Part shown: piece by piece, positions 1 to 8,352 of the stretch
Position numbering within the stretch: position 1 is the first letter of the stretch
Layout of the letters: each line of letters starts with the position of its first letter
Assembly: GCA_945862295.1 (NCBI GenBank)
Contig: CAMAXT010000016.1
Span: 1 to 40,762, forward strand
DNA: 40,762 nucleotides
From: Pseudobacteriovorax antillogorgiicola
Lineage (GTDB): Bacteria > Bdellovibrionota_B > Oligoflexia > Oligoflexales > CAIYRB01
Direction of reading: 5' to 3'
Notes under the pieces: generated by a model
What the model was told of the DNA's origin: nothing
What the model saw: the letters and a program-made list of their open reading frames with translations, nothing else
Databases searched by the model: none
Program-made: the position numbers and the translations under genes

Positions 1-2160
1 CCTCGTGTACCGACACCAACGCCAACGCCCGAACCGAGTGCGTTGCACACCTCGGTAGGCATTTATCCCAATAGCCACAAAAAATTAGCTGTCTCTTCAT
101 GCTTTCGCTACGCCGAGCATAGTCTCCCAGCGACTGAAGCTACGTTCGCAATTGATGGTGAGCTAAGCGATTGGACGAAAACATCTCCGATGCTCGCAGA
201 TCCTGTTGGCGATGCTGCCGGTGCATTCGATTTAGCGGAAGTGCAAGTTGGATCTTATGGAGACGGTGCTGTAGTGGCGTTAGCTTATCCGAACGACGCA
301 AATTCTATTCTTTACTTTGAGTTTGGTGGCCTGCTTTCAAGAGACGGAAGAATTCAGTCAGAGGTGAAGCACCTCATAAAATACGACGCTTCTGGCTTTT
401 CAGAACTAAGATCTACTGGTTGGGAGGCAATCCCTGCGGGGATTTTACAGTTCGCCGCAAGCGCCAAGGGCCTTGAAGTTTTTTTCCCCGGACGACTTAT
501 TGGTGACACGGTAACCTGGCCAGCTTGGTGGGTGCGCGTCGTTGCGCAAAACGTGCAATCCGAAAATTGGGACTCGACTCATGCGGCATACTTTCCGTCG
601 ATCCTTGGTGGGGATAGCTTACCTTTCAGTTTCACGCGCTGCACTCAATGGGGCAGTGCATTGGCATCGGTGTCTCAGTTAATCATTACTCATCAAATCC
701 CAGCGCCGCTCAATCCGTCTCCGGATTACATCGCCGACGGAACTTTCGACATTCGGCGAGAGCATGCTCTGCAACTTGGGCGCTATGCTTTGGACCTCTC
801 TCGCCTACTGCCAGTTAAGATGGTTTATGGCTCGATGTTTAATACCGTCCTTGTTTCCGATATTGTTGAACCGGGCCCGCTTGCGGCGAGTTCTTTAGCC
901 CACCCGGTGATTGCTAATGGTGAGACGTACCGTCTTTTGGGACTAAATACCCGCAACATGGGCTTCAGACCTGACAGCTATTTTCCGGAAGGGCAGGTGC
1001 TCGATAGCGCTCTGCACTTTCATTTGAAGCATATGCTGCGAAGCCAAGCTCAATTTATGGAAACCGGAACCGTCGATGTGGTTGCCCATGCCATGTCTCA
1101 TGATTTCAAAAAAACCTATCTCAGCGAGCAGTTTTGGTTTGATTATCGGTGGAACCAAACTGCTAACTTCATCGAAAGAAACGACAACAGCGCCCCACAA
1201 TCCGTAGACGCTCTTTTAGCCTCTTTACCATTGTCCGGTACTGATAGAGCGCAGGCGATAACGTTCTATCAATCTAAAATGCGCGCTGCGTCTCAGCTCC
1301 TTGGTGAAACCTATTCACCAGTAGAACTAGTCACCAGTTGGCAGGGCGCATCGTCTAAAATCAATGCTACAACCCCAAGCGTTGCAAAGGCTGATATCTT
1401 CATCGCGCAGTTAATTGCAGGGCTCAAGGAAGGGGATGCCCGGCGTCTGGAGCCAAAGATGTTTGATGGCTATCTTAATTCCAGCGCCTATAACGCAAGC
1501 TATGTTCCCAGCGTGCACCGTGATAATGACAACGACGGCCTGCCATTATTTATCGAGCGAAAAATCGATACCTCAGATGATAAATCCGATACTGACAGTG
1601 ATGGTTGGAGTGACCTCGTTGAATACACCGGTGGTTATGACCCGCTCTCGTCTACGAAAGTTCCCGGATTGATCGTTGCAGATGGGATCTTCTCCGAATG
1701 GCAAAACCTTTTGGCTAGTAAGATCATCATTGACCGCGGCCAGTCGGGTCTTTGCGAAAAAGATGCCGACATTCAGTTTTATGCCGCCATTGCTGACAGA
1801 GATCATTTAGCAATCGGTGCCGTAGCGGGAGACTTTTGGGATAATGAGTCAAAAGCAAGGTGGGAGGTCGTCGTCGATTTGCCGCAAGAGAATCGATCGA
1901 TTCTAATCGTCGCTCCCAACCGCGAGCGCGTTGTCCAGATCAAAGACCCAGAGACAAACGCCCTATTTATGTCTTACCCGCTCGCGATTCCAGCCGGAGG
2001 TAAGGTAGCTGAAATAGTTGTGGATCGTCAGGCTCTGCGCATGACGACACCGTTTACTGGTGATTTGGGAGTGCGGTTGAGACTGCGTACAGTTTATGAA
2101 TCTGGAGACGAACATATTTTCTGTGACGAAACTAGTTGGTTTGAGCCTAATATTAAGTAG
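1..2160 (+). CDS. Secreted/surface protein with calcium-binding-type repeat, 5' truncated by window edge
   Basis: The reading frame is open from the first base, so this is the 3' part of a larger gene. An internal TTG at 43 is unlikely to be the true start. The first residues form a Pro-Thr linker (PTPTPTPEPS), typical after an export or lipoprotein signal. Two modules share an IDG/DG-x-x-S-D/E-W pattern, one near the visible N-terminus and one near residue 550, and look like CBM9/DOMON-type beta-sandwiches. Before the second lies a D-x-D-x-D-G stretch (DNDNDGLPLF, then DTDSDGWSD), the calcium-binding pattern of thrombospondin type 3 repeats. The central 300 residues match no family I can name. 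The gene converges on, and overlaps by 8 bases, the PilZ gene downstream. Cell-surface or periplasmic location is inferred from the linker and repeats only. Confidence 0.75.
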   Translation, partial: PRVPTPTPTPEPSALHTSVGIYPNSHKKLAVSSCFRYAEHSLPATEATFAIDGELSDWTKTSPMLADPVGDAAGAFDLAEVQVGSYGDGAVVALAYPNDANSILYFEFGGLLSRDGRIQSEVKHLIKYDASGFSELRSTGWEAIPAGILQFAASAKGLEVFFPGRLIGDTVTWPAWWVRVVAQNVQSENWDSTHAAYFPSILGGDSLPFSFTRCTQWGSALASVSQLIITHQIPAPLNPSPDYIADGTFDIRREHALQLGRYALDLSRLLPVKMVYGSMFNTVLVSDIVEPGPLAASSLAHPVIANGETYRLLGLNTRNMGFRPDSYFPEGQVLDSALHFHLKHMLRSQAQFMETGTVDVVAHAMSHDFKKTYLSEQFWFDYRWNQTANFIERNDNSAPQSVDALLASLPLSGTDRAQAITFYQSKMRAASQLLGETYSPVELVTSWQGASSKINATTPSVAKADIFIAQLIAGLKEGDARRLEPKMFDGYLNSSAYNASYVPSVHRDNDNDGLPLFIERKIDTSDDKSDTDSDGWSDLVEYTGGYDPLSSTKVPGLIVADGIFSEWQNLLASKIIIDRGQSGLCEKDADIQFYAAIADRDHLAIGAVAGDFWDNESKARWEVVVDLPQENRSILIVAPNRERVVQIKDPETNALFMSYPLAIPAGGKVAEIVVDRQALRMTTPFTGDLGVRLRLRTVYESGDEHIFCDETSWFEPNIK

Positions 2161-2539
2161 CGTTGCGGCTTCTAACGGTTTCGACAATTTGCTCAACGAT
2201 CATTTTGTCGTTCTTGGTTAGCTCAAGAAAGATACCGCCAACGCGGAAACGACTTTTGTCGAACCAGCGGCACTCACCGAGGATCATTAGATGCGACGGC
2301 GAAAAAATACCAAGAGGATTAAGGGGAATATTAAGCCACAACTGTTCACCTGGTTTCGATGAAACTTCGCTTGTATACTCCATCTTGAAACCACTTAGAC
2401 TGATATCCAAGAGAACAGCGCTCTTTATTCCAAACGGCCAGTGTTTGAACTTACGAATTTCGACAAGAGCATGCGAAATATAGCGACGCTCGCGAACAGA
2501 AACATTTTTACTGGGATCTTTTTCCACCTGTGTCCCCAC
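2153..2539 (-). CDS. PilZ domain protein
   Basis: This 128-residue protein is a single PilZ domain, the small beta-barrel that commonly binds cyclic di-GMP and controls motility, secretion or surface polysaccharide. The second signature motif is clear: D45-x-S47-x-x-G50 inside DISLSGFKM. It is followed by a beta-rich region ending in VGGIFLELT. The first motif, normally R-x-x-x-R, is present only as an arginine cluster (RERRY, residues 16-20) without exact spacing, so ligand binding is not assured. The start is GTG at 2539, because an in-frame TGA lies directly upstream. No strong SD is visible. The gene is convergent with the upstream surface-protein gene. Confidence 0.8.
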   Translation of the reverse strand: MGTQVEKDPSKNVSVRERRYISHALVEIRKFKHWPFGIKSAVLLDISLSGFKMEYTSEVSSKPGEQLWLNIPLNPLGIFSPSHLMILGECRWFDKSRFRVGGIFLELTKNDKMIVEQIVETVRSRNAT

Positions 2540-2630
2540 TCATACAATGCATGGTAAAATACCAACGACTTATAAAGTATAGCCGTATCGGTTAGTTACG
2601 TCCAATTTTTTGTCGGGCGGATAAAAATAG

Positions 2631-3902
2631 ATGAGTACGAACAATAATCCTCAAAGAGTGCGGGTGCTAGTCCTCGGTGGTGGCATCCACGGGGTCGGCG
2701 TTTTGCATGATTTGGCCTCAAGGGGCTGGCGAGATGTCCACCTTATAGAAAAGAATACACTTGGCAGCGGGACCAGTAGCATTTCAACAAAGTTGATTCA
2801 TGGCGGGCTGCGCTACCTTAAGCGCCTCGATGATTTTGGCTTGGTCACAGAAGCACTTCGTGAACGAAAACTACTTACCCAACTCGCTCCTGACATTGTT
2901 AAGCCGATCGAGATGGTATTTCCTATTTTGAAAAAAGGCGGCATGCCAGCTTTCATGGTGCGTGTCGGCCTTTTTATCTACGATTTTTTAGCTGGAAAAA
3001 ACAACATCGCTCGTCATCACTCTCTGAGTGAGGCAGAAGTAAGAAATAAAGTACCGGTATTAGACGAGAATAAATTCAGAAAGTTCTATTCTTTCTATGA
3101 TTGCCAAACGGATGATCTCGGTCTGGTCAATAGAGTGGCATCATCGGCGTTAAAACTAGGGGCAACCATCTCGGAGCGCTGTGAGGCGGAAGCTATCAGG
3201 GAATTCGAAGATGGCTACATCGTGACGGTGAAGCATTCCGATGGATCGCGCAGTGAGATCAGCGCTCAGTTCGTTGTGAACGCACTTGGTCCTTGGGCCA
3301 ACGCGTTTCTTGAAAAAAGTAATATCAAACCTACCCACATTGGTGTGAACAATAAGGGGTCGCACCTTGTTCTTCCTGACATCGGTATGAAGGCAGCTCT
3401 GTTCTTGCAGTCACGTGCAGGTGATGGCCGCATTTTCTTTTTAGTGCCGTGGCAAGGAATGACGTTACTGGGCACAACAGAGTCCGAGTATACGGACAAT
3501 CCCGACGACGTCGCCGCCAACGAAGATGATATCGATTATCTACTTAAAAGCTGCAACGAGTTTCTGATGAAACCGTTTCGACGCCAGGACATCATAAAGG
3601 TATTTTCTGGGCTGCGCTGGCTAGCTTTGGAACGCGGACACAATCTCTCATCTATTTCGCGCCATTTCGTTGTGGGCGAGATCAAAGCAACCCGCGGTAG
3701 CCTACTGACGATCTATGGCGGCAAATTAACCACCTACCGGACGCTGTCTAAACACATTGGCGACCGAATTTTGAGTGGTGGAGGGGATTTTAAGAAAAGT
3801 CTCACCCACGAAGCCTCATCATGGGCATCACCAGCAGAGAGTTTGAAGTATCTCCCTGCATCGCAACGGTTTCAAAATTACGGTGTTTCCCATGCAGGAT
3901 AA
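2631..3902 (+). CDS. FAD-dependent glycerol-3-phosphate dehydrogenase-like protein, short form
   Basis: The N-terminus carries the dinucleotide-binding glycine motif (VLGGGIHGVG, residues 14-23), then a conserved segment of the GlpD/GlpA family (GTSSISTKLIHGGLRYL). A later LLGTTE...YGGKLTTYR run is also typical of the family. GlpD oxidises sn-glycerol 3-phosphate to dihydroxyacetone phosphate at the membrane and passes electrons to quinone. At 423 residues the protein lacks most of the C-terminal domain found in about 500-residue GlpD, and ends soon after the TTYR segment. It is followed after 3 bases by a nuclease/phosphatase-fold gene and is probably cotranscribed with it. A relative acting on another polyol phosphate is possible. 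Confidence 0.82.
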   Translation: MSTNNNPQRVRVLVLGGGIHGVGVLHDLASRGWRDVHLIEKNTLGSGTSSISTKLIHGGLRYLKRLDDFGLVTEALRERKLLTQLAPDIVKPIEMVFPILKKGGMPAFMVRVGLFIYDFLAGKNNIARHHSLSEAEVRNKVPVLDENKFRKFYSFYDCQTDDLGLVNRVASSALKLGATISERCEAEAIREFEDGYIVTVKHSDGSRSEISAQFVVNALGPWANAFLEKSNIKPTHIGVNNKGSHLVLPDIGMKAALFLQSRAGDGRIFFLVPWQGMTLLGTTESEYTDNPDDVAANEDDIDYLLKSCNEFLMKPFRRQDIIKVFSGLRWLALERGHNLSSISRHFVVGEIKATRGSLLTIYGGKLTTYRTLSKHIGDRILSGGGDFKKSLTHEASSWASPAESLKYLPASQRFQNYGVSHAG

Positions 3903-3905
3903 AAT

Positions 3906-4718
3906 TTGAGAAAGCAGACTCCTAAACGCTCCTATCGAGCTGTCATTGATGCACTTAAACAGGTTTGGAAAATCGACGGGATACCTGATGGCGACGCTAT
4001 TTGGAAACTTGGCACGCCTGACATGGTGTCGTTTGATCCGAAAAATATCCGCGTGGCGATCTGGAATCTATGCAAAGGCGCAGGCGGCATTATGTTTGAA
4101 CATGATTACCGCAGTCTTTGCTACCGTTCCGATTTGATATTGACGCAAGAAGCGTTGCTCTCGAAAAAAAGTATACGCGTTTTTTGTGAGCGTGGATTTG
4201 AGACGATTCATGCTGCTTCCTACAAAAGACGCGACGGTTTGCGGGACGGCGTGATGACGGTTTCACGTGTTCCAGCTCTAGGTGACGTAACACGGATTGT
4301 ATGCAAATATCCCGAACCGTTTTTCAAGACACCAAAGGTTGCGCTCGTAAAATTTTTTCACCTTGAAGGTGCGCCGCATCCACTGATGGTTATCAATATT
4401 CATGCGACACTTGTGCGTTTAAAATCCGCAGCGGTGGAAGAAATGGAACATCTTCTGTCGCGCTTGCCGAAGCATGAAGGTCCGATACTTCTCGCTGGAG
4501 ATTTTAATACATTTACGCCGGGCTATCTTAGAGCAGTGTCAAGCGTGCTGAATAAAATCGGACTAGAATATGTGAATATTCCGGGAGATCCTCGTCCTAA
4601 GACGCAGGCTCTTGACCAGGTATTTTGCCGCGGTTTGACTGTTAAGAATCTGCGGATTGACACAGAAGTGAAAAACTCAGATCACTTCCCAATCGTTATG
4701 ACTTTATCGACGATCTAG
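3906..4718 (+). CDS. Endonuclease/exonuclease/phosphatase (EEP) family protein
   Basis: The 270-residue protein shows the full motif order of the EEP superfamily: W-N near the start (IWNLCKG), catalytic Glu in TQEAL, INIHAT, the GDFNT metal/phosphate-site motif in LLAGDFNTF, and a terminal SDHFP with the catalytic Asp-His pair. These Mg2+-dependent enzymes cleave phosphodiester or phosphomonoester bonds in DNA, RNA, inositol phosphates or sphingomyelin; the sequence does not reveal which. The protein has no signal peptide. The start is TTG at 3906, three bases after the dehydrogenase stop, so expression is probably coupled. A joint role in glycerophosphoryl metabolism is inference from adjacency alone. 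Confidence 0.85.
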   Translation: MRKQTPKRSYRAVIDALKQVWKIDGIPDGDAIWKLGTPDMVSFDPKNIRVAIWNLCKGAGGIMFEHDYRSLCYRSDLILTQEALLSKKSIRVFCERGFETIHAASYKRRDGLRDGVMTVSRVPALGDVTRIVCKYPEPFFKTPKVALVKFFHLEGAPHPLMVINIHATLVRLKSAAVEEMEHLLSRLPKHEGPILLAGDFNTFTPGYLRAVSSVLNKIGLEYVNIPGDPRPKTQALDQVFCRGLTVKNLRIDTEVKNSDHFPIVMTLSTI

Positions 4719-4732
4719 ATTGGAGGTCTGGA

Positions 4733-4810
4733 ATGATGATTAATTATAAATTCATCGTGTGTAAACATAGTTCGTATCTCATATCTGTATTTTTATTCGG
4801 AGTCATTTAA
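4733..4810 (+). CDS. Candidate 25-residue hydrophobic mini-protein or leader ORF
   Basis: A 26-codon reading frame starts with two ATG codons at 4733 and 4736 and has a strong SD (GGAGG at 4722-4726) six bases before the first. It encodes MMINYKFIV followed by a mostly hydrophobic stretch ending LFGVI. Its TAA stop at 4808-4810 directly touches the ATG of the downstream lipoprotein gene. That arrangement suggests translational coupling or a very small membrane protein. It begins 14 bases after the EEP gene and is likely in the same transcript. I do not recognise the peptide. Protein-level function is unproven. Confidence 0.5.
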   Translation: MMINYKFIVCKHSSYLISVFLFGVI

Positions 4811-5401
4811 ATGCAATCAAAATTTGCAGTTTTTGTTTTGTTATCGTCTTTGATGACAATCAGCTTGGGATGCAAAACAAGTGGTTCAAAGTTTTCAGAA
4901 GTTAATAGCTCCTTTAGAGGTAGTTACGGCTCAACAACTTCGTCAACGCGAGTCGGAGAAGCCCTATGGGCAGCGTTTAGCCAAATGCAGGCATATAATA
5001 TTCCTGTTAAATTTACCCCCGCGACCAATGGCGGGACGTATGTGTATGAGGCACCAGAGGGGTTCACATTCACGTGTGCAAAACAAAACTCGGATATAGC
5101 CTGTACGGCCATTAAAACCGGCATGGCAACACCAACTGGTGGTACCGGCAATTGGAACGGCTATTTTATCCATACTTCAGATTCTAAGTCAGGGTTGAAT
5201 TTTTTAATTTACAAGATGTTGATTAACAGGAGCAAACAGACTGAGTCGATTAGCGACTCCGGGATCCACTCTACTTGGGTATCGGACGACGGCGAAAGTA
5301 CAATCCTTTGTTCCGTAAAAGGAGCGATTACAAGCTGTGCGCTTGGGTCATATGATAAAATGAACGAAATGTTAGATGAGACACAAAGAAATGTTCAATG
5401 A
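4811..5401 (+). CDS. Hypothetical lipoprotein
   Basis: The N-terminus is a type II signal peptide: Lys at position 4, a hydrophobic core, and lipobox SLGC with the lipidated Cys at residue 21. The mature part of about 175 residues contains four Cys, arranged as two close pairs (FTCAKQNSDIAC and ILCSVKGAITSC), so disulfides in the periplasm are plausible. No known domain is recognised. An SD (GGAG, 4799-4802) lies eight bases before the ATG, inside the preceding mini-ORF whose stop abuts this start. The residue after Cys is Lys, so there is no inner-membrane retention Asp. Confidence 0.75.
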   Translation: MQSKFAVFVLLSSLMTISLGCKTSGSKFSEVNSSFRGSYGSTTSSTRVGEALWAAFSQMQAYNIPVKFTPATNGGTYVYEAPEGFTFTCAKQNSDIACTAIKTGMATPTGGTGNWNGYFIHTSDSKSGLNFLIYKMLINRSKQTESISDSGIHSTWVSDDGESTILCSVKGAITSCALGSYDKMNEMLDETQRNVQ

Positions 5402-5424
5402 CCATTCGGAAAAGTAGTTATGCA

Positions 5425-6249
5425 TCAGCGATGAGACGACTTGTTTGTTAAAAAATCCTTAAGATTCTTTGATAGCAAGATGCGCGATGAACGCACCGTT
5501 GTATCTGGGAAAACAGAATACATTTTTCGCATCAATTTACCGTTAAGAGTTGGGATGATTTCGGATTTGCCTCGTTTTATGCCTAAAACGATGTCCCGCG
5601 CTACGTCTTTGGCGGTGGAGAGCATAAAGCCAAGCCACTCTGGAAATCCTTGCTCCTGACCTTTTGCTACGATTTGTGTGTCGACAAAGCCAGGTGATAC
5701 CAAGAGCATTTTAACTGGCGAAGACGTGTAACGAAGCTCTGCTTGGATAGATTTCGTAAACCCAACGACTGCGAATTTCGAAGCATTGTATGAACTCATG
5801 AGAGGAGCTGGAAGATAGCCAGCTACCGAACCGACGTTTATAATTAAGCCGAAACCACGATTCTCCATAACTTCAAGGGCAAGCCTGGTACCGGCAACGA
5901 CGCTATGAAAATTTATATCCATGACCCTTTGAAATTCTTCAGCGCTAGACTGCATAAAATTCTTGATTTGCGCGATTCCGGCGTTATTGATCCAGATATC
6001 GATGAATTTTGCTTCCGCTAAAACGCTCTCGCGCACTGAACGCATGAACTCGTGATCGGTGACACTGCCAGCAAACGTTTTGATGGAATAACCAAACCGG
6101 CTAAAAGCGTCTTCTAAGCCAGTAAGACCAGCTTGGTCGATATCGACAGCAAAGATTTTAGCGTGATTTTTGGCAAGCAAAAGGGCGGTCTCAAAGCCAA
6201 TACCGCGCGCTGCCCCAGTAATAATGACGGTTTTTCCAGCTAAATCCAT
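5425..6249 (-). CDS. Short-chain dehydrogenase/reductase (SDR)
   Basis: This is a classical SDR. The cofactor motif TGAARGIG lies at residues 11-18, an acidic residue follows the second strand (FAVDID, suggesting NAD(H) preference), and NNAG, the catalytic Ser in NVGSVAG and the Y-x-x-x-K in YNASK are all present. SDRs oxidise or reduce alcohols and ketones of sterols, fatty acids, sugars or secondary metabolites; the substrate cannot be read here. ATG at 6249 is preferred because GGGA lies five bases before it; a GTG at 6264 would add five residues but has no SD. The gene is divergent from the diiron oxygenase operon and could supply or use its product. Confidence 0.88.
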   Translation of the reverse strand: MDLAGKTVIITGAARGIGFETALLLAKNHAKIFAVDIDQAGLTGLEDAFSRFGYSIKTFAGSVTDHEFMRSVRESVLAEAKFIDIWINNAGIAQIKNFMQSSAEEFQRVMDINFHSVVAGTRLALEVMENRGFGLIINVGSVAGYLPAPLMSSYNASKFAVVGFTKSIQAELRYTSSPVKMLLVSPGFVDTQIVAKGQEQGFPEWLGFMLSTAKDVARDIVLGIKRGKSEIIPTLNGKLMRKMYSVFPDTTVRSSRILLSKNLKDFLTNKSSHR

Positions 6250-6379
6250 GGCGATCCCAAGCACTCTGAGGTTTTTAAAGATCTAATATAAAAGGACATA
6301 TTCCAAATAGTTTTCGATTATGACATAATTTTAATCTATAAGAATCATTCCGCCGATAAGATGCTGTAACGTATGATAT

Positions 6380-7432
6380 ATGTTGTGGTACAGCATGATC
6401 ATAAAAAGGAGCTTCGTAATAAAAGCCACTGATCCATTAAATTATATGGAACTTGCGCATCAGATCAGCCTGCAGAAAAAGCATGCTTGGGATCTTGATG
6501 ACGATATTCCGTGGCAACTTGGGGTCGATCAGTCCAAATATTTATTGCCTCTTGATGACCAATCAATCGCTTTTCCTGGCGCTAGCGCTGAGCAGCAGCT
6601 CGCACTCTCGCAGTTTATGGGACTGGTCGTAAATGCGACGATTTCTGAGATGGAAGACGCCCTTCCGAAGTTGAAATATTCCGGTTGGCAAAAGATGATC
6701 GATGAATACCCTGTCGGTCCAGAAATTGTCGAACTCGGCGAGATGTTTTTTGAAGAAGAAGCAAAGCACGCGCGCGCGTTTGGTAAATACCTCGATATTT
6801 TTTGTACGACCCTAGGTGTCGAGCGTGAAGAACTAGATGGTCTTTTGCCGAAAGCATTCGGGTCGAATTTTCAGCGGGCGATAACGCAAAATGCATACAA
6901 CGGTGGCCACGCTTTTTGGTGGGTTGTCGCATCAGTCGAGGAAGTTTCGATCTCGATTTATCACCAAATATTCCGTCACCGTCCCCATATCGATCCTTTG
7001 TACTATCAGTTACACCGTCGTCACCTTGAAGAAGAATCTCGCCATGCAAATTACGCGTTCTTAATGCTTAATCTGATCAATCAAAAGCCGTCTGGTTTTC
7101 GTGCTGTCATGCACCGCAAAGCTGACTTCATCATTTCACAGCTTGCCGGTGCACCGTGGGTTATTACAGAAATGTATAAATTTTTCGAAGTGAAGAAGCT
7201 TAAGCACAAGCATCCTTTATTTGAAGTACTTGCCAGCTGTATACCGCTCTATGAAAAAATGTCAAAACCTGAACTCATAAGACGGATGTTTATCGCTGCG
7301 CCCTATGTTAGTTGGCTTCTCAATCCCCAGTGGCGAAAGCTGCACGTACAGATTGCACGCGAGCACGGTGCTATTGTTCCACCTTTTCCAAAGCCTATCG
7401 TTTCTCCAGTATTAATTCCGTTGGTAAAATGA
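6380..7432 (+). CDS. AurF-type diiron oxygenase (p-aminobenzoate N-oxygenase family)
   Basis: This four-helix ferritin-like protein carries a complete carboxylate/histidine diiron set in the AurF/CmlI arrangement: a helix-1 Glu (E90 or E92), E127-x-x-H130 in EEEAKH, E187/E188 in SVEEVS, and H215-x-x-x-E219-x-x-H222 in HLEEESRH. The extra His of the last motif separates AurF-like N-oxygenases from ordinary ferritin-like proteins. Known members oxidise aryl amines to hydroxylamine or nitro groups using O2; many homologues have unknown substrates. The start is uncertain. ATG at 6380 and 6395 lack an SD, whereas AGGAG at 6407-6411 sits seven bases before an in-frame ATA at 6419. The stop overlaps the next gene (ATGA). 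Confidence 0.82.
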   Translation: MLWYSMIIKRSFVIKATDPLNYMELAHQISLQKKHAWDLDDDIPWQLGVDQSKYLLPLDDQSIAFPGASAEQQLALSQFMGLVVNATISEMEDALPKLKYSGWQKMIDEYPVGPEIVELGEMFFEEEAKHARAFGKYLDIFCTTLGVEREELDGLLPKAFGSNFQRAITQNAYNGGHAFWWVVASVEEVSISIYHQIFRHRPHIDPLYYQLHRRHLEEESRHANYAFLMLNLINQKPSGFRAVMHRKADFIISQLAGAPWVITEMYKFFEVKKLKHKHPLFEVLASCIPLYEKMSKPELIRRMFIAAPYVSWLLNPQWRKLHVQIAREHGAIVPPFPKPIVSPVLIPLVK

Positions 7433-8352
7433 TGGATATCGTTACACATGAATGGCAGATCAAAACTGCTGACATCCGCGGACTCCAATCTGCTTGGATC
7501 GAAGCTGGCCCTGTTTATGGCGATCTCCTTGTCTTTCTCCACGGCTACCCAGATACTCCTGAGTGTTGGGAGCATCAGATACGGTATTTTTCCCAGTCTT
7601 ACCGAGTCATCGCTCCCTTTATGCGCGGCGTAGGTGATTCAGCTCCCGGAGATTCTGTTCGTCGCTACGGCACGGTTCCAGTTACACTCGATCTTTTGGC
7701 TATTATAAATATTGTCGATCCTGAGCATAAGCGCCGTGTGTTCTGCATTGGGCATGACCTCGGGTCTGTTTACGCTTGGAATTTAGCCTCATCCTTAAGT
7801 GATAGAGCCACCGGTCTTGTTATTATAAATGGACTGAGTATCGGCCAGATGTTGAAACGCTGGCGCTACCCAGAACAACTTCGTAAGTCTTGGTACATTT
7901 ATTTGATGCAGTTGCCAGTATTGCCAGAAGCGGTGGTTAGGTTGATGCCGTCTAAGATCCTGAAGCTTGCACATCGACTGGGTGGACTTGAAGAGTCAAA
8001 ACGGCCAGATCATGCGAAGACTAAGAGAGCTCTGCGTTATCCTATCAATCAATACCGGTCGTTTTTTCGCGAGATTCCGCGCATCCTCGCGAACCCGGTT
8101 ACCAAAGTGCGATGTCCTGTGCTAGTGCTATGGGGATCAGAAGATGCGTTCTTGATGCCACCTAGGCTCGATGAACTAAAAGCAGACGCTGAAAAAGTGA
8201 CTGTTCGCATTCTCGCCGGCGGCCACTGGTTGCAGCGTCAGGTGCCAGACAATGTCAACGATTTGCTCAAGCGGTTTTTTGGAGATAATCATGATAAGCG
8301 TAAATTCGCTGCTAAAGAGCGCGTCAAAAATAACATCGCTTCCGATCGTTAA
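7429..8352 (+). CDS. Alpha/beta hydrolase, epoxide hydrolase/haloalkane dehalogenase-like
   Basis: The fold is alpha/beta hydrolase. HGYP (residues 38-41) forms the oxyanion-side motif typical of epoxide hydrolases. The nucleophile elbow is GHDLGS with Asp110 rather than Ser, the hallmark of soluble epoxide hydrolases and haloalkane dehalogenases. The acid is probably Asp in WGSEDAF and the general base His is in GGHWLQ. Such enzymes open epoxides or remove halides through an aspartyl ester. The start is ATG at 7429, overlapping the upstream stop as ATGA, which indicates translational coupling with the diiron oxygenase; a second ATG follows immediately. The 3' end overlaps the next gene by 62 bases. 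Confidence 0.85.
   Translation: MMDIVTHEWQIKTADIRGLQSAWIEAGPVYGDLLVFLHGYPDTPECWEHQIRYFSQSYRVIAPFMRGVGDSAPGDSVRRYGTVPVTLDLLAIINIVDPEHKRRVFCIGHDLGSVYAWNLASSLSDRATGLVIINGLSIGQMLKRWRYPEQLRKSWYIYLMQLPVLPEAVVRLMPSKILKLAHRLGGLEESKRPDHAKTKRALRYPINQYRSFFREIPRILANPVTKVRCPVLVLWGSEDAFLMPPRLDELKADAEKVTVRILAGGHWLQRQVPDNVNDLLKRFFGDNHDKRKFAAKERVKNNIASDR

Noticed and set aside
43-45. TTG at 43 as the start of the first gene
   Set aside because: The frame is open to base 1 and the upstream residues form a natural Pro-Thr linker, so the gene begins outside the window.
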